Shown here one piece after another: positions 22,669 through 30,774 of a stretch of 64,000 bases of DNA (position 1 is its first letter; each line of letters begins with the position of its first letter). Made by a program: the position numbers and the translations under genes. This DNA is from Symbiodinium kawagutii (taxonomy: Eukaryota > Sar > Dinophyceae > Suessiales > Symbiodiniaceae). The stretch spans positions 178,157 through 242,156 of the forward strand of contig VSDK01028694.1 of assembly GCA_009767595.1 (NCBI GenBank), written 5' to 3'. The notes under the pieces were generated by a model. That model had not been told where the DNA came from and did not search any database. It saw only the letters and a program-made list of their open reading frames with translations.

Positions 22669-23637
22669 TTTTTACAACTGATTTTATACAACTACTGATA
22701 AGTCTGATAAGTCAAGGGCTAATTGGTTGATAGTAGGTGGCACCAGCCATGGAGCACGGTGGAAATGGTTGGCCACTTGTTCCAGCAACCAATTCGATCC
22801 AATTCGGGGGTCGATGATTTTTAGAGCTTGTGAACACTCGACATCTCCCGGACAACTGCGACCAAAGATTGGAAATATAATGAAATATGAGCGGTTTCCA
22901 ACTTTTCCAAAACATTCTGGATATGTCCCACTGGTTAAAATTCCGATTATGGCCTATGTTCACCCCAAGCAAGCCTATGGATCCCTGTGGTATAACGATA
23001 TGACTCACCAGGGCCAGGGTTTCTGGCAGCTAGCTGGGCCCAGAGGACAAGATTTGCTGCTTTGACCATGCATCAGGTGAGATATTTGCGGGTGCAAAAC
23101 AGAACGTATCTGTGGAGGGTTGCACTGTCTGATGTTGGGCATGTAGAGAACACAAACAATATGAACAACTAGTGTGCACATGCATCATTTACATTAATCA
23201 TACACATAGACACAGTAAGTTTAGGACTTTGGATAAAAACGTGATCCCCCACTGGTAACCGCACTCAGCTATGATCAAATCAATATCAAATATTGTTATC
23301 CGTCACCGGCAAATCATTCTTGGCCATTTTCAACCATTCGCAGCACACAGTAACCGCTATAGCAAGTATCGATCGATTCACTGCAAGTAGCCCTTGTGGC
23401 ATGGCGATGGTCATTGGCAAAAGCTTGATGATGATTCCGTCACCAACCATTAATTTGATTAACATGAACATCAGGTGTTGACCAATTCACTGTGAATTAA
23501 AATTTAAAACCCTTTGTAACCGCTGATGATTCATCACCAAACTCATCAAGAATCCAAGTGCATTTATCATTTAACATCATTAAACACAGAGTCATCACAA
23601 GCAATCACAGTGCATTGCAACAATCTGGTCATTGTCT

Positions 23638-23749
23638 TGTGGTTTTTAAACATGGGGAGTACCTCCAAGTATCATTCAATATTAAGCAAATCATTCATTT
23701 TCATAAACCAACCATTTTTTGCGTCCCCAAACTAGCTTGAGAAAGCACC
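23638..23749. mobile_element. MITE family MT-B, diverged copy
   Basis: The ends TGTGGTTTTTAAACATGGGG and CTTGAGAAAGCACC resemble the family termini, with AGTACCTCCAAG replacing the GGTACCCCCAAA core. The interior is diverged. Confidence 0.5.
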
Positions 23750-24112
23750 ATAGAGTTGGTATATCCCTACTGTTGCTCACTACGCCCTCTTGTTAACCAT
23801 TCTCAATAGAGTTATGGCCCCTATAGTCATCACAGTTGGTACATCCCCTGGTGTGAATCATATAGTTGGTATATCCCCCTGAAAACCATTGAAAACCACC
23901 GAAACAAGTTCGAACAAATCATGGAATTAAACCCCTACAAGGTGGGCCCTCAGTAGCCATGAGTTGGCTACCTCCTATAACTGGTAGAAATCACCCTAGT
24001 TGAGTTATAAACCAACTAACCTAAGTGGTTGGGGGCCCACCTTGTACATCGAAAAATTCCTGGAGTTACAACATACATAACCCCTGTGAACCACGGTCAA
24101 CCATCACTTCAC

Positions 24113-24207
24113 CACGGCAGCCGACCCCTGGGCGCGGCCCACGCTTCGCCCGCGCCCACGAAGAGCGCGCCCACGTCCGGGGCGAAGGGCTCTCCAGCTT
24201 GGCGCGC
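24113..24207 (-). CDS. Candidate exon, GC-rich
   Basis: After TCGTTGCAG the frame reads ARQAGEPFAPDVGALFVGAG then EAWAAPRGRLP, ending at a GTGAAG donor (phase 2). The same frame stays open upstream to an AACCCCCCAG acceptor near 24243, so the exon may be longer. It is strongly GC-rich against flanking AT-rich repeats. Not recognised. Confidence 0.45.
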
Positions 24208-24418
24208 CTGCAACGAGGCCCAAGTGGTGCTGAAGCTACGGCTGGGGGGTTGACCCCACAGTAGGGTGCTGCTACGGGGGTTGACCCCGGAGTAGGGTGC
24301 TGCTACTAAGCTTTCAAGGGGTTATAACCCTTGGCTAATAACTATATAAGCCAAAGTTATGAATTAAAATAAAAGTGATAAGTTATAACCATTGGCTAAT
24401 ATCATAACTTATAATGTA

Positions 24419-24497
24419 ACTCTAAGGGGTTGCATTAGCCAAGCTTTCAAGGGGTTATAAGTTATAACTTCCATTGGCTAATGTAACCCCTTAGAGT
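24419..24497. repeat. Palindrome, 24-bp arms
   Basis: Arm 24419-24442 (ACTCTAAGGGGTTGCATTAG then CCAA) is inverted at 24474-24497 with one mismatch. The spacer holds AAGTTATAACTT. The surrounding 24300-24600 region contains several more GGGGTTATAACCC palindromes. Confidence 0.8.
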
Positions 24498-24929
24498 GCA
24501 CAATTTTGATCCCCTTAGAATTGGTTGACCCCTGTTATAAGTTTTGAACCACTGGCTTTTAGGGGGTATAACTCCATTGGTTATAACCAATAGTACTAGT
24601 GTTGACCCCGGCAACCATTGGTTTTGAAGGAGAGAATAACATGAAGAATATCCAACAAGAATGGTGAATTCCATAGGTTGATCAAGTGGGGGGATATCAT
24701 CTTAAACCAAGGCTTTTGGGGGATGCCCCCTCATCAACCATGGCTTTATTTATCCATATTTATCCGGGCTTGAAAGTAAGTATCATCTCTATAGATCTGC
24801 AAGACGTAGGATCACAGAGCGGTACCACCCAATTAACTTGGCTAAATTAAGTTGGCTAACTTCCGGTTAAAGTAGCACTGTAGTCAGAAACCACTAGTAA
24901 GGAGGTTACCACTCTGGCAAACATAGGTC

Positions 24930-25135
24930 ATGATTGGTTGATGAAGGGAAGCGATTGATAGTGCTTGATAGTGGTTGGGAACGATTGCAAATGATTGATG
25001 ATGGCTGATGATGGCTGAAAGTGGCTGGCAATGGTCGATATGGTTTGATAGCAGTTGATGGTTATTGAGAATGATTGATGATGAGTTGAGTTCAGAAGCG
25101 TTGACAATGGCGAGAATGGTTGATAATGGTTGATT
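24930..25135. repeat. Degenerate TTGATGATGG repeat at the 3' side of element B
   Basis: Loose repeats of GATTGATAGTGG and GATGATGGCTGA lie immediately beyond the 3' end of retroelement B. A similar repeat lies beyond its 5' end (36260-36420). Confidence 0.55.
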
Positions 25136-25325
25136 CCGCGGCTTTAAGGCGCAACAGAAGTCTCGCCTACACTCCTAAGTCCCTGACACTGGTGGTGGGA
25201 CAGAGGGTGATCGACAGGCTACATAGATTCATACCATGACAGCCTAATTAGTAGATCATGACCGATCAATGAAACTATGTAAAAAACTGATTGAATTTGC
25301 CACCACTGTACACAATGAATTCACC

Positions 25326-27035
25326 TCAACGTTCGCGTCTCTTTGACTTCTTCCTGATCCGTTCATAGTTGAGGAAGCGCTGATAAGGTGTAGGCTCTGT
25401 AACATTGGAGTCGATTTCAAAAACAAAAGAAGGTTTGAGCTCGTCAAGAGTCAGAGAAAGGTTCCGCACACCAGCTAATTGTTGCATGTATTGTTGCAAG
25501 AAAATCGTGGTATCATGCTGAAAAGGTAATTGCGGCCGAGGTTTGAGTCCAGTGACCACTCCTCTATACCCCAGGCGTTGTAATGACGTTGCCCCTGGTT
25601 TGACCCAGGAAGGGATCCAGGAAGCACCACTAATGGTTGAAAGACACTTAATGAAATCTTGCATTGCAATGGATTGCCGTGCACCCGACCTGGAAGAATT
25701 TGGCAATGCTTTCGATTGCAAGTCGTTATAATCAACGAAAGTGGATGTGGAACCACTTCCTGCAATTCGTATCGGAAAGAACCACCCTGTAGAGATGGAA
25801 AAATTGACTGCTAACTCAAAATAAGAAACGCCATAGCCAGCCACCTGACGACTAGTCTCGTTAGTGAAGTTTGCCTGAACAATATCCTCAGGTGGCCACA
25901 CTACCTGTTGCCACCAATGAACAAAAGCATGAAAAAGTCTGGTCCCTTGCAACGAAGCTTCGGGCACTGCTGCGTCAAAGTCTTGAGGGAAATCCTGATG
26001 CCTATCGTCAACAGTGTATCCCGCAAATTCATCAAAAACTGCTGGTAATACAAAGCGATCTTGCTGTCGCTGTTGCTTGATGTCATCCTGCTGCAACATG
26101 TTGTGACGATGAAGGTTAACATCAGCCATATAATTCATTACCTTTTCCAGTTTCTTTGCAAGACTAATGTCAAAATTGACTGCCGCAGCTGCCATTTCCA
26201 ACATGTCAAAGGGTGTGCGATTCAGTGCTGTTGTGGCTGCTTTATCCGCTGCATCATTGCCAAGTGCTTGCCATCGAAGATGGTTCTCTTCGATCTGTTG
26301 GATATTCTGATGGCTCTTGACCTTTTGAACCACAACTCGCCCATTTTCTAGCAATGGAATCAGCTGCGCAACGATGTCAGCATTTGCAAAGAGATGTAGT
26401 CTGTGTTTACACCAGCCCATGTGGATGCACTGCACGACACAGCATACATATGCAGAATCAGTGTGTATTACAATTGTCCTGGATTCATGCGGAGGGATGC
26501 ATCTTAGAGTTTGCAAAACTGCAAAAATCTCTGCTCGAGCAATTGTCTGCGTGCCTGGTACAAAACCCATGCCAATGCATCTGAAAAAAAGGTATGGTGC
26601 TTTCTGTGTTACCTCCTCTGCCGCGGCTTCAAAAGCTATCGATTGTGATGGGGCCACATCCACAATGGCAGCCCAGCTAGCAATGCGGTAATTTGGATTG
26701 TTAGGAAATTTACAACCTCCATCAGTAAAACAATGAATTGGTTGAGTAGAAACCGGATCAAGCTGTGCTTCAGGGAAATTGTCCTTGAAGGAATGCAGCA
26801 AACATGTTAACAAGTCATGATTTTCACAATGCACTGCGAAAGGATGATACACCCAATCTGGGTATTCATGCAACAAGTCAACAGCTTCAGTATGATTGTT
26901 CCTGAGCTCTGCCATGGCGTCACAGGTTAGGAACCTGTGTGCAATGTGATCTTCCTGATTGCATAGTTCGCACTTACAATTTGCATCCTGATCCCAGGTA
27001 CTCTTTGTGAAATTTGATTGGAACCCCCCCCACAA
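25326..27035 (-). CDS. Retroelement ORF3: zinc knuckle, RNase H and unknown C-terminal domain, 569 aa
   Basis: Only a TTG can start this frame, so it is probably the continuation of ORF2 rather than a separate gene; the frames differ by one base at the G8 run. Residues 22-38 form CELCNQEDHIAHRFLTC (CX2CX7HX4C). RNase H follows: Asp105 (FTDGG), Glu169 (RAEIFAV), Asp193 (HTDSAYV), His242 (KSHQN) and Asp261 (LGNDAADK). It should remove RNA from the RNA-DNA hybrid. Residues about 290-569 match no family I know. They are Trp/Phe-rich in the middle (HAFVHWWQQVVWPPEDIV) and end in the very basic RIRKKSKRRER, possibly nuclear targeting or nucleic-acid binding. Confidence 0.85.
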   Translation of the reverse strand: MWGGFQSNFTKSTWDQDANCKCELCNQEDHIAHRFLTCDAMAELRNNHTEAVDLLHEYPDWVYHPFAVHCENHDLLTCLLHSFKDNFPEAQLDPVSTQPIHCFTDGGCKFPNNPNYRIASWAAIVDVAPSQSIAFEAAAEEVTQKAPYLFFRCIGMGFVPGTQTIARAEIFAVLQTLRCIPPHESRTIVIHTDSAYVCCVVQCIHMGWCKHRLHLFANADIVAQLIPLLENGRVVVQKVKSHQNIQQIEENHLRWQALGNDAADKAATTALNRTPFDMLEMAAAAVNFDISLAKKLEKVMNYMADVNLHRHNMLQQDDIKQQRQQDRFVLPAVFDEFAGYTVDDRHQDFPQDFDAAVPEASLQGTRLFHAFVHWWQQVVWPPEDIVQANFTNETSRQVAGYGVSYFELAVNFSISTGWFFPIRIAGSGSTSTFVDYNDLQSKALPNSSRSGARQSIAMQDFIKCLSTISGASWIPSWVKPGATSLQRLGYRGVVTGLKPRPQLPFQHDTTIFLQQYMQQLAGVRNLSLTLDELKPSFVFEIDSNVTEPTPYQRFLNYERIRKKSKRRER

Positions 27036-30000
27036 TGTTCAAAGTTAACAACTTCTGCTTTCGGTGTGGCAGTGAAGCAAATACCTTGCAAGTGAGTGGG
27101 ACGTTAATGCTAGCCTCAGGGGAAATGCCTCGCCTTTGGACGAATGCACGAAGGAAAAAGGAATGCCAATATTTTTTCAAATTCAACTTGAGTGACTTAG
27201 TAGAGTCAGTGAAGATGTTTCCTATGCTCTTGGTTGGTGAGCAAATCTGGCCATCAACATCGATCCTTAGTTCAACCTGTTGGAGGTAACGTGCTAAGGA
27301 GGATGCAGGTCCAAAAGTTGTTTTGCCATTGTAGGCAACTGCAAATGCAACGATGTTCTTCGCAACTTCGGGTTGAATTGTATACATTCTTCTCAAAGTG
27401 CGAAAGAGGGTGGTCAAAACGAAAAGCAAAGGGTCTTGTAAGCCAGCATCAAGCATGTTACATGCTAAAAATGGATTTGCACGATTGCGATAGCCGGTCA
27501 GTGTAGTTGTGATCATGCTACGGATTTTCTTAAAATGTTCCTTCCCCACATAATGGGTGTCCCATCCGTACAAAACGTAAGGAAGGATGCTTGTCTGGAT
27601 GATTTTTGCCTTTTGTGAAATGGTCAATGGCATATGTGAAAGTCTTGTGCATCTTTTTTCTGCAAGTGCTATTTTCTTGACCATTGGTTCCACTACGTGT
27701 CTCTTATTGTACTGACTAATCTCTCCGAGATCCTTGGCATAGGACTGAATCACCAGTTCATCATTTTCATCCTGAAATAAAAGATTCAAGTTTTTGCAAG
27801 CAATTCTCCAGGCGTTGGACGAAGCCCATACCCAGGACTTGGATATGCTAAGTTTCATTCGCAAAGACTCAATGAGGTGGAGCACCTGTTTCCATCCCCT
27901 TGTCTGATCCTCCAAGGTGTAAGCAATCCAGGACCAGTTGTCTGCGAATGCAAAAGGTGACAGGTGCTCTGACTCCACTGCGCAACTAAATACTACACTG
28001 ACACCGATCATCCCGAGAATGGAGAGACTATCTCCCTCTGGCAGACCGCACGTCGATTGCAGGTTGGGTCCCTGGGTTCCAGCATAAAGCAAAGATCTAG
28101 ATAACCTAGACAAGTTTTTCATCCAAAAATGAAGTATATGTCGAGGAACACCCAATCTTAGTAGAATAGCCTCCACCGGTTTTCTGGGTAACAAATTGAA
28201 GGCCTTGGTGAGGTCCATGGTACTACCACAGAGGTCAACTTGGTTGGCCAAGGCTTGCTCGATTGTGGCATTCTGTACAAGTGATATGTCACGTACGCTC
28301 CTGTTTGGTAAACCTCCGGAGATATTAAGAGGCAAATGTTTAGCCCATGAGGAAATAATTTGGGCATATATCACCTTTGAAATTAGCCGATAGCAAGTTG
28401 CCAATACTGTGATCGGCCTCCCATGCTCCATCGATTGGGGCTGTGGGATTTTTGCCAAGAGTGTCGTCTTTGCCTGCATCAAATCTGGATGTAGGCCACA
28501 TCCTAAGGAATTGATGACTATGTTCATAAGATCAGCCACTGCTAAGCGAGGCAGCAACTTAAGTTCCTCATTTCTCCAACCATCAATTCCCGCAGCTTTA
28601 TTGGATTTAAGGGATTCAATCGCTGCAATCCATTTATCAAGGCAATCCAATTCAATCTGCATGCTAACTTCTGGCAACTGAAGCTCATTTAAAAAATTTT
28701 CGAAGTCACCCCAGGGTTGCATGGAGCTTGTGTCTTCCTGTGAGTCTCTGAGCCACATAGGACTCCAAAATTCCTGGAATGCTTCTTGCACATCTTCTGG
28801 ATCTACTGCGATGATTGTTTGTGAAAAAATTGCCGTAGCCGGCAGTTGACCTTCAATGAGTTCACATCTCAAGAAAGGGTGCTCATATGAAAGCACTCGG
28901 ATGTTAGCTGTGCCGAAGGATGCTTGAAGGTTCAGTCTTACTTTGAGAGGATGCATCAACTTGAGGCATGTAGCCCCCTTAGACATTCTGCACAGGGCTG
29001 CAGGTGAACTCCGGGTCAACGGGACCTCTTGGAGCATGGAACTATCGGGTGCTTTTACAATTTTATACGTGAGTGATGCAAAAGACTCTGCAAAATCAGT
29101 TTGAATGCTGCACTTGAAAGATTTATTCCTGCATTGGATTTCCTGGTTGCAACATGCCTTGGCATCGTACTCGGTTATCTGTACAAAAGTATGCAAAGCA
29201 TCGAGGTCAGGCATCGAAAGTGGAACAAAGGTGATTTCAGGAAAGGACAACACCCACTTATACCAAGTCGGGTTATAACCTTTGCTTTTCCTGCAGGCCG
29301 TCCATTCGGTTTCCATCTGATGTAATCTAGAAATTCTCACAGTCTCTGACATCGCCTCTTGGGCACGCCTGAAAGATTGTAGACTGGCAAGCAAAGATTT
29401 TAGCCTCCGTGTCTGCTTCACTTTAGCAAGTGATAAAGATGAAAAGACCTCACCAGGTGGTGAGAAATGGGAAAAACGATCTTCACCAATTTTCCTATCA
29501 AGTGGACGAGACAATGTCTGCTTCAATTGACATCGCCCTTTGGCATTCTTTGGCAAACAACTATGCGGTGCACGAATAGGGTCCATTACATGTTGGACTC
29601 TCAAAGCTGAATCCATGGCTCGTTCGCAACCGGCGGACCATTTCTGGAAAGCTCTTAATGAAGTGTCAACATCATTAACATTCTGGATTTCATTTTGAAA
29701 CTCTTTTGAGAAAGACGTGTAAGGTTCGATTATGTTCTCAGGTGCAATACCAAAATTTGTCAATGATTCAGGGATCACCCACTTGACCTGTCTGGGAATA
29801 CGCAACGGTACGTCCAAGTGTACCCAAAGAGGTGTGTGTGAGTCAAAAACAAAATCTTCTTTCACATTCATACTAACAACCATCTTCGCCACCAATGGAT
29901 GCATGATGCAAGTGTCATTGCGAGTTGCACCCCTGCATGTTGGTTTGAGCTTAACGCCAAAGGATTGCTCATACCATGTAAAAGCCTCGACTGCTCCAAA

Positions 30001-30756
30001 AGACTTGACGTGCTCATAAAAGGGTAATCCAGTCACTGGAGTATTGAAGTCACCAGCAATCAAAAAAGGGAGATCGCTCTCAACTGCAAGTGAAAAGGCC
30101 GCTGCTAAAAGCATATCGTTTAGTTTCTTGATTTCAGATGTATGATTGTCAGGAAACCCATACACCGTTACCAACATGACTTCGCAAGAAGCAAACTGCA
30201 AAATGGCAGCATTGATCCTACAGGTTTCCCACAAAATGGGTTGAATGCTACCACGAAATGCTCTGCAAGGAATGCGCGCAAAAATAGAGGTTCCTATGGC
30301 TTCTCCTCTCAAAGACACGTCAACATCAACCGTGTGTTTCAAAGATTGAACTGGTTTGCTCCAGAAACATTTGTAACCTTTACTTCGCATGGATCTATCA
30401 ACAACTTTTTGTGCTGCAATAGTGGCACTGGTTTCACTAAAAAGATAAACATCAGCTTCCAACGATTGAACCGCCTCCAATTTTCCAACAAGCGCCGTTG
30501 GATTTGAGATACATAGTGAGACTTGACTGGATGGACTAGGTCCGGGATGCGAAGCTTCTCCTATGCGCTCTCCGATTTGCCATGCAAAAGTGGACATAGT
30601 GGCATATCTGCAGAGCATCCATGTAATGACACGGATGCACGAAAAAGATGAATTACGATCCCTCATGTGCGATTGGAAAGCGACAACAAGGCGATCGGAT
30701 GCATGACTCTGGGAAGATATCCTATGAAAGACATCCTCTATAGTACACGTGACCAT
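26974..30756 (-). CDS. Retroelement ORF2: endonuclease and reverse transcriptase, 1260 aa
   Basis: Residues about 78-315 form an exonuclease/endonuclease/phosphatase (APE-like) domain: CISNPT (82-87), FSETS with Glu108, LIAGDFNTP (232-240) and DSHTPLWVHL (305-314). The protein would nick target DNA. Residues about 700-1000 are the RT: SNKAAGIDGWRNEELKLLP, RPITVLATCYRLISK, motif A STMDLTKAF with Asp848, motif B GLPEGDSLS (904-912) and motif C FADNWSW (937-943). A thumb-like region follows. The N-terminal GERIGEASHPGP (62-73) precedes the endonuclease. The ORF ends at a frame change on a G8 run (27024-27031), where the ORF3 frame takes over. The ATG at 30756 may be internal if ORF1 is read through. 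Confidence 0.9.
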   Translation of the reverse strand: MVTCTIEDVFHRISSQSHASDRLVVAFQSHMRDRNSSFSCIRVITWMLCRYATMSTFAWQIGERIGEASHPGPSPSSQVSLCISNPTALVGKLEAVQSLEADVYLFSETSATIAAQKVVDRSMRSKGYKCFWSKPVQSLKHTVDVDVSLRGEAIGTSIFARIPCRAFRGSIQPILWETCRINAAILQFASCEVMLVTVYGFPDNHTSEIKKLNDMLLAAAFSLAVESDLPFLIAGDFNTPVTGLPFYEHVKSFGAVEAFTWYEQSFGVKLKPTCRGATRNDTCIMHPLVAKMVVSMNVKEDFVFDSHTPLWVHLDVPLRIPRQVKWVIPESLTNFGIAPENIIEPYTSFSKEFQNEIQNVNDVDTSLRAFQKWSAGCERAMDSALRVQHVMDPIRAPHSCLPKNAKGRCQLKQTLSRPLDRKIGEDRFSHFSPPGEVFSSLSLAKVKQTRRLKSLLASLQSFRRAQEAMSETVRISRLHQMETEWTACRKSKGYNPTWYKWVLSFPEITFVPLSMPDLDALHTFVQITEYDAKACCNQEIQCRNKSFKCSIQTDFAESFASLTYKIVKAPDSSMLQEVPLTRSSPAALCRMSKGATCLKLMHPLKVRLNLQASFGTANIRVLSYEHPFLRCELIEGQLPATAIFSQTIIAVDPEDVQEAFQEFWSPMWLRDSQEDTSSMQPWGDFENFLNELQLPEVSMQIELDCLDKWIAAIESLKSNKAAGIDGWRNEELKLLPRLAVADLMNIVINSLGCGLHPDLMQAKTTLLAKIPQPQSMEHGRPITVLATCYRLISKVIYAQIISSWAKHLPLNISGGLPNRSVRDISLVQNATIEQALANQVDLCGSTMDLTKAFNLLPRKPVEAILLRLGVPRHILHFWMKNLSRLSRSLLYAGTQGPNLQSTCGLPEGDSLSILGMIGVSVVFSCAVESEHLSPFAFADNWSWIAYTLEDQTRGWKQVLHLIESLRMKLSISKSWVWASSNAWRIACKNLNLLFQDENDELVIQSYAKDLGEISQYNKRHVVEPMVKKIALAEKRCTRLSHMPLTISQKAKIIQTSILPYVLYGWDTHYVGKEHFKKIRSMITTTLTGYRNRANPFLACNMLDAGLQDPLLFVLTTLFRTLRRMYTIQPEVAKNIVAFAVAYNGKTTFGPASSLARYLQQVELRIDVDGQICSPTKSIGNIFTDSTKSLKLNLKKYWHSFFLRAFVQRRGISPEASINVPLTCKVFASLPHRKQKLLTLNIVGGVPIKFHKEYLGSGCKL

Positions 30757-30774
30757 TGTTTCGAATCCTAGTCA
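30757..30774 (-). promoter_or_regulatory. Leaky UGA stop context between ORF1 and ORF2
   Basis: On the minus strand ORF1 ends TGA followed by CTAGGATTCGAAACA and then the ATG of ORF2, all in one frame with no other stop. UGA followed by CUAG is the established efficient readthrough context of several animal genes and of viral readthrough stops. Readthrough would give an ORF1-ORF2 fusion. Reinitiation at the ATG 15 nt past the stop is the alternative. Confidence 0.6.

Noticed and set aside
853..27035. A conserved programmed frameshift shared by elements A and B between RT and RNase H
   Set aside because: The breaks differ in direction (-1 versus +1), in homopolymer (T6 versus G8) and in position by about 31 aligned residues.
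25326..27035. ORF3 as an independent gene starting at the TTG at 27035
   Set aside because: TTG initiation is unlikely in a nuclear eukaryotic message, and the frame overlaps the end of ORF2 at a homopolymer; continuation of ORF2 is simpler.
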